The notes under the pieces are model-generated. The model saw nothing but the letters and a program-made list of their open reading frames with translations, ran no database searches and was not told where the DNA came from. 64,000 bases of DNA, from NCBI GenBank assembly GCA_001051155.2, contig JYIP02000002.1:503583-567582 (forward strand), given 5' to 3'. Origin of the DNA: Chrysoporthe austroafricana. Taxonomy: Eukaryota; Ascomycota; Sordariomycetes; Diaporthales; Cryphonectriaceae. Position numbers and translations under genes: made by a program. Each line of letters begins with the position of its first letter. The first letter of the stretch is position 1. This document shows positions 1-12,800 of this stretch, one piece after another.

Positions 1-56
1 AGCGATACAGTCGCAGCCAGCAGCCCTTCCTCTCGAAACCATAATCACAACCAGAC

Positions 57-3000
57 ATGTCTGACGTACAGGCGAGGCCAGCTGCCTCGCGCGGCAGGGG
101 CTCCTCAGCCCGTGGCGGAAGAGGTGGTCTCTCTAGTCGGGGCGGTCGCGGCACACGATCTGCTGCTGCCACCAACGGCGACGCGAAGCACGACTCCGAG
201 CCTACCTCCCTGCCCACCCTTGAGGACCAGGGCGAGATCGCGGACCTCAACAAGGCGCACGGCTCCCAGCTCCCCCTCATCAAGGAGCTTTTCCCCACCT
301 GGTCAGAGGTCGACATCCTATATGCCCTCAAGGAGACTGACGGCGATGTGACGATGACTATCGAGCGCATCGCTGAGGGTAAGCTAACCACCCGCTCTTG
401 CGCGCCCCCCTTTCCGACGGCCACGGCATGAGAAACCCGCGGGGCTAACCTGTCCGCCTCGCTGTCTCTAGGTAACATCTCACAATGGGGTGAGGTTTCC
501 AACCAGAAGAAGGACCGTACCAAATCTAAGGCCAAGGACACGTTCACCACTACTACCGGCGCCGACGCCCCTGCTGCGACCAATGCCAGAGCTGCTCGAG
601 GTGGTCGTCCTGATGGCGGTCGTGGCCGTGGCCGCGCCACCGAGCGCGGCGGTCGCGGTGCTGGCCGAGGACGGTCCGCGAACCCCACCACCAATGGCTC
701 CCGTGTCAAGGAGAACCAGCCCTTGTCCGTCCCTACCGACGAGTCTACCGCTTGGGATACAACCAAGAGCAACGATGACGGCGGCTGGGCTCAGGCCGCG
801 GCCGCCACCTCGTGGGAGGCTCCCGCCGCCTCTGACCCTGCTCCTGCCGCGCCTGCTAAGCCTGCTGCATCTCAACAGACCACCGTCATCCCGCAGGGGA
901 CGCAAAAGACATGGGCCAGCATGCTCCGGCAGTCGACTGCCCCCAAGCCCGCTCCGCAGCCTCCCAAAGAGACCTCTGCACCCAAGGCCGATCCTGTGCT
1001 TGAGCCCCTCCCTGCTGCCGCGGAGCCATCTGCTCCTGCCCCAGACCCGACTCCGGTCTCAGCCCCCGAACCCGAACCCGAGTCGATCGCTGAGCTGCCC
1101 GCTGAGCCACATGAGGAGCAGGCTCCGGCAGACAACACTACGGTAGTCGTGCCAGAAGTTGCTTTGCCGCCCTCCAAGGACCAGTTGACTGAGACGAACC
1201 TTGAGCAGGTTGTCGACGAGTCGCACCCTCCTGTGACGGACACCGTTCACAGTGAGGCCGCAGATTCGTGGGATCCACGTGCTGCCGCCGTCAGCGCGAC
1301 TGCCACTCCGCTCTCCGCCTCGCAAGCCCAACACCAGTCACACAAGACCCCTGCCAGCGGGTTTGCTGCCACGGCTATCAAAGCCACGGAGCGCTCCGCT
1401 GTGCCTCGTACGCCGAGCCACCAGCGGCGATTCTTGGACCAGCAGGAGGCCGTTCGCATGCCCGTCGCTGCCAGCCAGCAGCTGGAGCGGACCACGCTCC
1501 AGTTCGGTGCTTTCAACCTGAATGGGACCGAGGACGATATCGATGGCGACCGTGAGGAACCCGAGACCCGCGCCCAGCCTCCCGCAGACTCTCCCGTTAC
1601 CCAACCTCGCGCCTCCCTGCCACCTGCACCGCCAGCTACTGTACCCGACACGTACTCTGCCCAGAAAGCCGTCTCCTCCCTCCCATCCGGCGCGAACCCT
1701 GCTGGTACTATAATTCCCGTCCTGCCCGAGGGCGCACACCCCCCCCTGGGCCACCTGCTGCCTCACGATGCTAATGCTGGTCCAGCAGCTCAAGCTCCCC
1801 CCACCGCGCCCGCCGCTCAACAGCCCTCTGCTCAAGGTAGCCATTCTGACTTGATCTTTCTCGACCCATCCATCCAACAAGTTGGGATCAACATGCTGAC
1901 GTCGTCTTTTGCACCAGCCGCGGTACCTCAACCTCCCACGCAGCCAGCCGCCCAACAGTTTGGCCGGTTCGGCCAGGCCGCGACCCAAGAGCAGTCTACT
2001 TTCCCTCAGAAGCCGTTGGACTCTTACAACCAGGGCAACCAGCCCTCAGCGGTACCCTCACATTTCGACGGCTTCCCTGGCCAGCAGCAATCGCAGTCCC
2101 AACCCCAGGGCCAACAGCCTGGCGGTGCCTACAGCTCCGCGGCTGACCAGTACTCATCCTATTACACGGCCGACCAGCAGAGTCGCCCGCCGTACAACAA
2201 CTTCTACGGACAGGGCTACGGGCAGCAGCAGCAGGGGCAGCAGCAGCAGGCCGGCCAAGGCCAGCAAGAGGGTGCTCTTGCCTCTCGAGCTGGTCTGGGC
2301 GGGTATGGTGCCTCCCAGGCTGATCTAGCAAGCCAATACCCCCAGAGCGCGAATCAGTCTCGCTTCGGTACTACTGTGGCGCAGGATCAGAATAGCGGGA
2401 ACACGACTCCCAACCCCCCGACGACACAGGGTCAGCAGCCGACCAGCCAGAACCACCCGCAGAGCCACCTTGGTCAGCAGCAGCACGGCAACCAGTACTT
2501 TGGCCAACAGCCGTACTACGGAGGTTACTACTCGGCGAATTACATGAACAGCCAGTACGGCTATGGTGGATTCGGTCCGTACGGAAAGGGCGGCGTCTAC
2601 GGACAACCACATCACTACGGCATGTCTCAGCAGACGCCTTATGACCACGGCTCCTCCGCCGCGAGTGGATACCCGCAGTCCTCCCTCCATCGCGCCGACA
2701 GCGGTGCCGCATCTGGTCTCGCCGATTACGGGCGTGCAGGCTCTGCCCAGTCGGGGACTCAGCCAGGTCTCGGAGGAAGCGGCGGCTTTGCGGGGATCCA
2801 CGACGCCTTTGGCCGCGGCGCGTCTTCGTACGGAGCTCAGGCAGGCCAGTCGTTCAATGCCCCTTCTGCGCAGCCCAGCGGTGCCGTCTCAGGTAACGAC
2901 GACCTAAAGCCTTTCGGTGACGGGAAGGCGGCCAGCGGGCCCAGCCCCTCGCTTGCCAGTGCTGGCAGACCCGGCTCGGCCACCAACACCGCGCCATCCC

Positions 3001-3260
3001 AGACCGGTCTGCCTCCTCCGCAGTCTGCACAGCAGGGCATGGGAGGATACGGCGGCTACCCGAGCCACCTGCAGGGTCACGGCCTACACTCGCAGTCTGG
3101 CACGACTGGTTATGGAATGGGAGCTGGCCCCGCACAGGGCCATCAGAACAGCCCGTATTCTGGCTACGGAGGTTTCGGTGGCGGCAACAGCTACTACGGC
3201 TCGCAGCAATCCCGCCACGGTGGCTGGGGTTCCAACTACAGTGGCGGCAACGGCTTTTAG
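57..3260 (+). CDS. def1: RNA polymerase II degradation factor Def1-like (CUE domain, Q-rich)
   Basis: Def1 recruits ubiquitin ligases to stalled RNA polymerase II. Proposed exons are 57-378, 472-1836 and 1918-3260, about 1009 aa. The first intron has donor GTAAGC and acceptor CTAG, and the frame continues exactly. A second 81-nt stretch (1837-1917) has a GTAGCC donor, a GCTGAC branch site and a CACCAG acceptor. It is in frame and open, so it may be spliced or retained. Its translation is hydrophobic, unlike the P/Q-rich surroundings. The N-terminus is an RG-rich tail (residues 8-35), followed by a CUE-like ubiquitin-binding segment near residues 65-105 (LIKELFPTWSEVDILYAL). After that come the conserved motif NISQWGEV and a very long, disordered P/A-rich then Q/G/Y-rich tail. 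This is the Def1 layout. The start ATG is the first in the window that opens this frame. Identity is from family recognition only. Confidence 0.85.
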
Positions 3261-5006
3261 GGAAAGAAGTCTGGCCATGCTTCGTCGTCTTCGTCCGTTG
3301 CGGTAGTCTGAAATTACCCCTCTCTTCCAATCCTCTCATTGTGGGAAGGGGCTGCCTTTAATGAAATCCAAGGGATATTCACCTGAGAGGGGGGAGGCGG
3401 AACTTGTTTTGCGGCCCTGACATGATTTTCAGTCACAAATCCTGCCTCGCCGTTGTGTGTTTTATGTCCATGTACGATTTCTCTCTTACCACGGCCACGG
3501 AACGGAAGGGCGGTAACGCGAACCAAAAACAAAAAAATGTTGCACCGGAAATGGAGTTCTTATTGGACTGTTACGCTTTTTTTTCTTTTCTTCATGCTTC
3601 TTTCCTGGGTAGAAAAAGATTGCTATGGGATCCGCTGACTGCTCATCTTTTGATTGGGATTTTCCCATCTCACGATCTTTCGGGGTGTGACGACAGGATT
3701 GTGGTGAAAGGCCCCAGCTGCGGAGGACGGCGTATACAACCATCCATGGTGAGGAGCATCTGGAGAGGCAGATGAGTTTCGTGACCAGACCGGCAGCTCA
3801 CAGTGCAGGGATAGGAACGAGAATGAATATTAATCTGATTTGGGCTATGCCCAAGACAACGACATGAACTACGCTGCTGTCTGATTTCTCGATGCCTACG
3901 CCTCGTCATCTTGGGGTGGTATTTTAGTCCGAAAACTGCCACTTTTGGCGTTCCTCGGCCCCGTTCTGTGTTGGATGATTAGTCGTCTACAGCCTGCGAG
4001 AAGGTGTGTGGGCAGGTGGGCTTTTCCCTGACTCACCCATGGTTTTCCACTTGGGTTGCTGATGTCCACACAACGCTGACTTGCCTTCTTATATGCCTCA
4101 GAGTCTTTGTAGGATTCGTTTATTGCTCTGGACGGTGTCCCTGACTTCCGATTAGACTTGATACTTCGCAGCGTGAGCCACGGCATCAGCTCACTCCAGG
4201 TCCCAGTGTTGTTGAGGTTCGGCAGACTGCTTCTTTCAAAAGTTAGCATCTGATGTTGGCCTACCCAAATGCCTACACCAACATGTGTCTAGGTTGGAGG
4301 AATTCTGGGCGTCTTTCTGAGCTTGTCGTGCTGGCGTCATGTCTGATCAGAACATGCTGGAGACTGTTGGACTGTTGCTGTTGTTGTGAATCATCGCTGT
4401 CCGCAAGAGTACCGCTGCAGAAATCGCCTTGTCATCACATTGGCCCTTTCACTGCTCGACTCCTGCTTAGTAGCATTGTGTTGCGATCCAGTGGATACTC
4501 TTCTTATGTACTTGAGGCTGGAGATGGCACGAGTAGGTCATGGGCTTGGTCACTGCCAGCTTCAGACCCAGTCTATCTCTGTCAAGCCAACCCTGATGCC
4601 ATGTAGCATAGTGAAATGTGCCTGGGCGTGGCGTCATCTGATCTCTTGAGGTGGAGCCTGTAGCTATTGTTTTGACCTGCAGCTCGTTCTGTAGCCAAAG
4701 TCCCACGCGACGTCACGCGTTCCTCAAAAAGAGGCTTCTTCTGCTTCGCAGAGAGCTTTCAACGGCCAGCTGCTGGGCTGCAGCTCCTGGAGTGTTATTC
4801 AATTCTCGTCAGTTCCACAGGAATCCCGTCTGCGAGCAAGTTCAGGTGAATCCCAAGACTTCTGCTTCAGATACCTGCAACTCATCACTCATCTTGTGGC
4901 AACCAGCAGCCACCCACAACAACCAACACCAAGACGTATGGTTACTTATCTTCAGATTACTTCAGAGCCATCATTGACGAGCAGCAGATCGTCCTGACCA
5001 GTCGTC
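3261..5006. other. Intergenic: Def1 3' side and GH128 upstream region
   Basis: There is no open frame with coding character. The stretch holds the Def1 3' untranslated region and the presumed promoter and leader of the glucanase gene at 5007. Short runs of A and T occur near 3530 and 3580. The short ORFs here overlap each other on both strands and show no conserved motif. Confidence 0.6.
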
Positions 5007-6347
5007 ATGGATCACTTCAAGAAGTAAGTATCTTCCAAAACACCCTCGTCCCTTGTTCAGATGGTCTCCCAAGCCTCGCTGTGTGAGTTTGCTCTTCTTG
5101 TGGTCATCGTTCCCACAAGAATGAGGCAAATGTGCAGTGTCCTAGACAAGAGCATGCTAGTCTCTTTGCGACTGGCAAAGTACGTGCTAATCGCAGTGTT
5201 TTCAGGATCGGCTTCCGCCTCTGCCTCCTCATCAGTCTTCTGGTGGCTGATGTTCTCACCAGCTCCTCCAAGCGTGGCCTCGGCTACAATGAGAATATCC
5301 CTCTCGAGGTAGGATCTTGCAGCCTTGCTTCACTCCCTTCTCACTAGTCTACCTCATCGGGCATTATCTATGCCCCATTACACCAGGTGATGGTTTTACC
5401 AACCTGAGTCTGTCCTGACCACCTCCTACACTCTAGTCGCTTGCTACCCTACCACCTCACTGCTCCTGCTCGGTTGACTGACCACTGGCTCCGTCGTGCC
5501 AGGATTTTGGCGGCATGGGCACTCAGATTACCTGGCAGTATAACTGGGGCTCCAGCACCGCCCACAAGCAGGACTCCCGCGAGTACGTCCCCATGCTCTG
5601 GAGCAACTACACCGGCGCCAACGTGAGCTGGATGGGCGATGCGCAGGCCTGGATCTCCAACGGTTCGACCCACCTGCTCGCATTCAACGAGCCCGAGCTG
5701 AGCTCCCAGGCAAACCTCGCACCCTGGGACGCCGCCGTCCTGTACCGCCAATACCTGCAGCCCTTCGCCGGCCAGGCCAGGCTGGGCGGTCCCGCCGTGT
5801 CGAATGATGGCTGGGACTGGATTAACCAGTTCCTTGGCAACTGCTCCGACTGCAAGATCGACTTTCTCCCCATACATTGGTATAACCCCTGGAACCTGAC
5901 CTCAGATCTCGAGGCATGGGTTCACAAGATCTGCGGCCTACCCGGAGGTCGCCCCGTATGGGTAACCGAAGTAAGTTACTGCCTTCCAAGGGCCCCTACC
6001 CACCACCACCTGCACTTTCAACGGTTCGATCTGTTTTCGAATGCCACTAACTCAGCAATCTCTACCAGTTCGGCCCGCAGGACGCGGCGAGCCTCACCAC
6101 AGACCAGCAGAACACCTTCCTGCAGCAAGCTGCCGCGTTCCTAGACAACGAGGCGTGTGTCGAACGGTATGCCTACTTCGGCTCAGCGGATGGGGACGAA
6201 TCACTGCTGGCCAATGGAGGCCCGGCGCTGTCTGTCCTGGGAAAACAATACGCCTACGGTGGTGGAGCCCTTACCAACGCCACGGGAGGTCGGACTCGCA
6301 AGTGTGGGCTCAAGCGAGGGCGTGGAGCCGGCGACCGGCGGCACTGA
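5007..6347 (+). CDS. Secreted GH128 / Asl1-like endo-beta-1,3-glucanase
   Basis: This is a glycoside hydrolase of the Asl1 (alkali-sensitive linkage) group, expected to act on wall beta-glucan outside the cell. Exons are 5007-5023, 5206-5308, 5503-5970 and 6069-6347, giving 288 aa. The 17-nt first exon encodes only MDHFK plus two bases. Joined to exon 2 it makes a clean signal peptide (hydrophobic core LCLLISLLVADVL), followed by the family's SSKRGLGYN start of the mature enzyme. The likely acid/base is Glu103 in AFNEPE. The likely nucleophile is Glu196 in WVTE-FG, whose codon is the last one of exon 3. Several N-glycosylation sequons are present (NYT, NVS, NGS, NCS, NLT). The C-terminus is basic and short, with no GPI signal. 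The family call is strong; the substrate is inferred. Confidence 0.88.
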
Positions 6348-7728
6348 CGAGCGTTCCTGAACGACAGGCGGCTCTTAGCAGCGCCTTTGTACATTAGATG
6401 AAATGGTCTGGTAACAACCCTATGGAGAATGGTTGGGTTGGTAGAGGTACGGAATGAATCGATACAGGCCGAAACGGCCACCAGGAGAAGAACATTTCCC
6501 CGCCGAACGAGATATGTCAGCAGTGATGATCCTCATGTCCGTCCTGAAACCACGGCGGCTGTTAACCTTGCGCCCTTGGTGGTCGTCGCTCTGTGCTGCC
6601 TGGGTCGTACCTCTTAGTACATCCCCAAACCACTCAATCAATTCTCTGAGTGCCGAGCGTTGCATGTGTCGCGACATGAGAGCCGTCGTCCTCGGTCGAG
6701 CTGATGGTCTCCGTATAGACGCTGAAGAAATAATCGTGAAATGCCGCACATTGACGGTTGGCTAGACACCTTACACTTCCGGTCTCCTCCGCTGGGAACG
6801 CGTTATTCTGTTCTGTACTTGACTATGCCTATTATACTATTAGGAAGTCTGTCAATGCCACCATAGCGATAATGGAAGAGGAAAGCTAGATAGTGTTCGT
6901 AATGTGGAAGCAGCTCCGTTTCCCGAAAGGTGCAGAGTCTGTAGCTAATGGTGGTAGTGCGCACGTTAGAAAGCATAGACGAGCCTTCGACTCAGCCCGG
7001 GGTTGCTCCTTCTGACACTGAGCAGATTTTAGCAGGAAGATCGCATACAGGGGCGTGGAGAGTCGCCATTCGACCTGCGCACAGCAGCAAATGCTCAAAC
7101 TATCCACAGTATCATGGTGGATGTGGCAACGAACAGCCCCTGGAACAGACCCGTGACGCAAAATGCCGACGTTGTACCGCAACCTCGGTCAGCCTCAGTG
7201 TCTCGAGAACACAGATGAGCGAATAACCACATTGAGAACATTGTCATTGAATTCAGACTATCAGTTGAGAGCTTTCTCGTGCCGTGTAGCGTTTCTCCTT
7301 TGCTCTGCTCGATCTGAAACTCCCCAAGCTATGAGACCAAGTAAAAGAGCCTTTGTGATTTATCGCACGATATGTGTGAAAGCCAGCACGCATACATCAC
7401 GACTTCTTTTGTCTAAGCCTCATGAATATTTGAGCCCCTTTCGGTCTGAAGATTGAAAAAATTCTGGAGTTCACATGCCTATGAGCAGTGTGATGTAAAG
7501 GTGTCACAAAGAGCAACATGTTCACATCTTGAAAACAGACGGACAAGGTAACAGGGCCTTATGTAAGTATATTTTGTGTATTAATGAGCAAGAAAAAGTG
7601 AAAAGTAGGCCAGGGATAACAGCGTGGTCCGGACGAGATTGTCGACATGAGGACCGCCGCATGTTACACCGTCCGTAAGCGTATTTAGATTGGGTGCATG
7701 GTATGGTGCGCCAGCTAGAGGGAGCCTC
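6348..7728. other. Convergent intergenic region
   Basis: This is the space between two convergent genes (glucanase + and acidic nuclear protein -). The only ORFs are short, overlapping and without motifs, and no gene was seen. It should contain both 3' untranslated regions. Confidence 0.6.
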
Positions 7729-9789
7729 TTAGATCTGCATCCTCTTGACATCAGAGATGCTTCTCTGCCTCTTGTGGGCGAGCGAGGGCTCAACCCTCGT
7801 TCCAGGAGCCTTGCGCTTCAGGGCCACGGCCTCCAGCGGACTTTTGGCCGACATCTTCTTGTGACGACGTTCTGGGGTCAGAGGTGTGTTCGCTCCGCTG
7901 AGTGACCCATGCTTGAGACCGCGCAAGGCACCAACAGTATATGAGTTCGAGAAGTCGATTGAATCCTCGGTAGCCTCGCCATTCAGGATGAGTTTCCGCT
8001 GCATCTGATTGATACGGAATGCCCCGACTGAGCGCGTATTCGTCAAATGGTCCAGAAGATCACCGCTGGAGCCAGCGAAAAGCCTATCGTCGGTACTCGC
8101 AGCCGCAGAGGAACGACGTGACGGTGTTTCGACACCATCCGTGTTTCCTCCGTCTGCATTATCGCCGTCCCGATCCTCGGCCTCGGAGTTGCCGTCAAAA
8201 ATGATGAAATCGTCGATGTCCAGGTTTTTCTCTTCAGGGTCTTCTTCTCCGTCACCCAGGTAGGAAGAATCCTCACTAGGGGCGCCCCCAATCCCCAGGG
8301 GGAGAGACCAGAACGGGTCGTTTGGTTTCATCATCTGGCCCGGCGCAAAAGGGACAAGGGAGTCTCCCGCCTGCCAGAAGCCCATCATTTCGAGCGGAAG
8401 GCCAGAGTTTAAAGCAGGGTTTACTGGGGATGACCCAGCCGCTGCCATCCTTGGCAACGAGAAGTAATCGGATGAAATCTGATCGAAATATCGCTTCTTC
8501 CGAGGCGTGAAGATCATCATCTTGCGGGTGTGCGGATTAAGGACGCAGATGGGCTTCTTGCTAGTACGAATGGGAAGCTGGCCGGTGCGTAGCCTGGCCT
8601 CACCCGCCCTGTTCCCATCACCAAGCTCTGCATCTGACGCTTCTCCCGGGGTAGCACCTTGAACAGGTGTCAAATTCCTGCGAGAGATAAGTGTGGGTTT
8701 ATCATCGTCGGTAGTATCGCCATTAGCTGCCGGCTCTCAGGTTAGCTTTCTCTACGTCTATGGAGCCATAGCGTCAGCCTCCATCGACTCACACTCATAA
8801 CCATCAGACTCTTCCTCATCCTGCAGAGCAATGGGCTCAGCGGCAACACTGCCGGCAGCCTCACGCTGACCGCCGTACGCCTGGCTTTGCTCCCGTATCC
8901 CATCCCAGCCAAGGACTGGCACGCCCGGCTGGTGCAGCCGATCTCTGAATCCGACGGGATCACCGCTAAAATCGCGGTTGTCGAGGAGGAAGTCAGGGAG
9001 CTCGCTAGGGTCGCGGTCGCGGTCCGATGATTCTTCAACCTCAGCCGTTTCTGTATGGTCCCAAAAGCTCAGTGAGATGGATGAATCATCATCATCGTCG
9101 TCGTCCTGCTCGATCTCACGGCGGAAGCAGGGATCGAGGGATTGCTGCGAAACAAAAATATCGGGGAAGAAATCATCGTGATCTTCTTCAGTTTCGTCAG
9201 ACTCCGATTCTGAATCGGGCACACCTGCAAAGCGGACATGACGTTGGGCTGGAGATTCAAAGTGTGCTGCTGATGAGGTCTCCACTGGGGCAGCGGGCTC
9301 GTCTTCCATAGAAAAGCCATTCCAGCTTTCGCTGTCATCGCTGCTCTCATCCGCAGCATCGTTGAAATCAACATCGCTGGAAAAGCTTTGCATACCTTGC
9401 TGCGAGGCACTGGTCTCGTCGTCGTCGGATTCGTCATTGTCCGCATCAGCAGCCTCATCATCTTGGTCCTCGAAGATGCTCATGAAACCCGGCCGAGGGG
9501 AGCTAGGAAAGGCATCTCGCCCTTGATGCCGTCCGTTAGAAATAATGTGCTCCTCCTCGGCCGCAAAGACATGTTCCTCGTCGTCATCTTCTGAATCACT
9601 GACGTCGTCCACGGCGGAGTAACCGTCTTCGTCAGAGAGGTCGGCCGGGGAGGACAGGGACGAGGACGAGTCGCGACGTGCTTGGGGGGCGGGGTTCTTG
9701 GGGCCCTTTTGCGGACGCTTGTTGACGCCCTTGATGGACTTGCCACCGTTGGGTGTCCGTTTGATCTTGATCTTGGGCATCTTTGACAC
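7729..9789 (-). CDS. Acidic nuclear protein, possible CRF1/Ifh1-like ribosomal-protein gene coregulator
   Basis: Two exons, 9789-8793 and 8726-7729, with a 66-nt intron (donor GTGAGT, branch GCTAAC, acceptor CAG), give 664 aa. The N-terminus is basic (MSKMPKIKIKRTPNGGKSIK). Next is a segment GYSAVDDVSDSEDDDEE near residues 56-72 that recalls the conserved core of the CRF1/Ifh1 family, partners of the forkhead factor Fhl1 at ribosomal protein genes. Long Asp/Ser-rich acidic tracts follow. A conserved-looking block VRFAGVPDSESESDE, DDFFPDIFVSQQSLDP lies near residues 190-230. The second exon carries a short ordered-looking block (KKPICVLNPHTRKMMIFTP, about residues 370-390) and a basic C-terminus that could be a nuclear localisation signal. 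The nuclear location and disorder are clear from composition. The CRF1 assignment is a resemblance I could not test. Confidence 0.55.
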
Positions 9790-9812
9790 TACTTGTATGG
9801 ATGGTCGCTATC

Positions 9813-9849
9813 CGCGCGCGCGCACGCGCGAGAGAGAGAGAGAGAGAAA
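9813..9849. repeat. (CG)n-(GA)n simple repeat just upstream of the start codon at 9789
   Basis: A run of alternating C/G is followed directly by about nine GA units. It ends some 25-60 bp upstream of the ATG of the minus-strand gene that starts at 9789, so it lies in its leader or core promoter. Read on the transcribed strand it is a TC (pyrimidine) tract followed by CG. Confidence 0.9.
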
Positions 9850-12800
9850 GTATGTGAGAGAAACGATGGGATGGGGATCCCCGAAGAGTCGAATCGAGTT
9901 GGGAAGGAGTGGTTCGGGACTGTCGATGTTCGAGCGGATCGATTGTGGGCGAGAGCGAGGTTCTCAAAGGAGGAGCGGTTTGAAAGTGTGCTGAATCGCT
10001 TTTCGAAGCCCGGCTTGGGGTAGAGTGTGAATGGTGTCGTTGCTGTTGACTTTCAGGGGACAGGCCTTCCTCTCTTGCTGTCGTAGCGCCTTAGTGATGA
10101 GACGGGCTCAGGACAGGCGGAAATGGTCTGGGAAACTTCGTCGAAGAGTCGGTATACTCGATGATGCTGCGTGACTACGAGACCCAACGGTCGGGTGCTT
10201 CACCCGACCAGGGTCCCGTAGTGGGCGTTTACAGCTCAGCGACAACCGAAAACATCTTGACAAACAGGTGGGCTCGACGAAGTTGGGTGCAGTTCTGTCT
10301 GAAACTCTGGATGGTTCGTAGGGCGACTTCGTTGTCTTGTGGTTAGGTTGATCTTGGTGGTCAGGACCAAGAGAGGGAGTAGGAGGAAGGAAAAAAGAGG
10401 GAGAAAGTCAGGGGAGGGGTAGCCCGATATAACTTTTTTTCCCCTTCAATCGTTTGCCAGGCTGTACCATAGTATCCATCCAGGCTGTAGTCGCAGCGGG
10501 CCGGGCAGCAGGCAGGTACGACATCTGGACCCGTGGAGAACTTTTTTCATATTGGTGGGGTCTATTTAGGGCACTAGGGCGCAAGTCGGGTGCGGTGAGT
10601 GGTCAATCCGCCATCGCGCCCGGACCACCTTGCCGCAGGACTCGCTAGCATACCCCTGTCGTCCCCGCCCTACGCTATAGTAGGTACCTTTCCATCCGTT
10701 CCCTGTGCGCAGAGCCGTTCCTGTGGCTTAGGGAGGTACTTTCCAGAGGCAGAACAGGCGGGCGGGCACCCGTGCTCCAAACCCCTGTAGTAGGTAAGGT
10801 GAGCACGGTAAGGTACATACCATAGCTGCAGTCATGATTGCTTCACCCTTCTGCTGAGGACCGTGGTTCACAGCACCACCGCCACTGCATTGTGACCCTG
10901 CATAGTGCAGTGCAGTCCTCCTGTCGTCCTTCCGTCTCGCCTGAAAGTAGGAATTTCCCATCTTCATTAGCTCATCCAAGAACATCCAACCAGCATGAAG
11001 CATGCCCACCACATCCGTCAGCTCGCCTCCCGAACGACGACTCACATCAGCCGCCGATGACTCTTCACTACATGGCGGGACCAGCTATGCTGCTATGATA
11101 CTACGAGCACTACGGACGGACTACCACAGCGGGTTCGACTATTGGTAGACCGGGTGCACAATGCAGTCACGTCTGACGCTTCCTGTATGAGTTATGCGCA
11201 CTGCCGTGTACTCCCGTACTAGCTCCTGGGACAACATGGTGAAGGGTCCCATCCGTCCAATCGAAGCAAGGCTTGACTTCGTCACCGCCACTTTGCAGCG
11301 AGGGACGTCTGAGGATGCTACCTGGTCAGTCCAGCCAGTGCTGCTCTTTTGTATCGTGGCGCTGGACACTGGAAGTCGACAGGATCTCTCGTGCCATGAA
11401 GCATGGCCTGCTCGCATCTACCATACCAGCGCGAAAGCGACTCATCACCCGATGCAGGTGGATATTCTCTCGAGATCATCGGTCTACTGACTCTAGTAGA
11501 TTGACGACAATCTGGAGTCAATCTCATCACCGGACCCACCTCGAACCTCGGAGACGGGGAATCATTCCATCTCGGCGCCTCGGGATTCGCCGATGGAAAA
11601 AATTCCTCCTTGAACCTGCGGCTACGCTTGAATGCTAAGTTCTCGTGGTCAGCGATTTAGCATGGTCAGCTTGCCAAGCAGTCTACCAATAAAAGTGGTA
11701 GCTTCTGAGGACCTGACGTTGCGGAGCCTGAAGCCACGATGCCCTGCCGAATGGCTCGAGCGTGTACACGTCCGTGAAGCACGTCGTGGCACGAGCCAGC
11801 AGGCCAGTGTTGAGCGTGTCGAGGCGAGGGCTGGCGCTAAGTGTTCCCGCATCCTCCAATCTGGCATATGACATATGACAGGTGTCTGGCGGCTTTTCTT
11901 GCTCTCCGCTGGAGATGAAGTCCTGTGTATCAACACCCATCCTAGCGGCTGAGTATCATTTCCTCGCATGGCCTGATCTGGACTATTGCCGGTGTATTTA
12001 CCTACAGTATCCGCCTCGTCCGGCGAGGCGAGCACCTGCCAGGCGGCCAGCTTGAATTCCACACTGTCATCGTCTTGGAGCGTAGTAGCCGCACATAGTA
12101 CTACATACTGGAGCACGCTCTCGCAAGCCTGTGGGGCTGTCCCATCCGACATCAGTAAGGCAATAACAGAGGCGAGAGGATCATCTGGATCCCTGGGCTA
12201 CGCTCTTGAAACGTCTGAAAATCTGGCGGACTGTCCATCAAGCTGTTTCAAAGAGGAATCTAGCGGACTGCCATGTACATAGTAGACAGCAGTTCGGGAG
12301 CCCGTTTGAATCCCTGCCCCCACCCCACTTTGCACCCTCCCTGCTGACATAAGAGTATCTCCGGACCTCACTTGCTAAGGCCACGCCTGCTCAGTGTCGA
12401 CATTTCGGTCAGGAGTTGTGAGCTAGTGGCACTGTACCCTAGTGCTTCACCGGTCTGACGCGGGCTCTGTATGCTGCAGTAGGTGTTGTTTCCAAAAGTC
12501 AGGCATGAGCTACGGGCTTGGCGGATACCCCATACCATTTTCCAATTCCTCCGGCTCCGTATTGTGTAAAGAAGAAGAAGGGTAGTCCCACTACCAACCA
12601 AGACTAATAGCTTTCTACCCCTCGCGGCCGAGTTCCTACTCGTTCCCCAATATCCATCAACGAAGTGATTCGAGATGAGATTCTTAGAAATGTCGGGGTA
12701 CAGATGTAGACTGTTTGCAAGAAAAACGATACGATCTGGGAGCTGTAGGAATGAGCGAGGTCAAGGCGAGATGCCAGGTCGAACGACTAACTTTCCTGAG

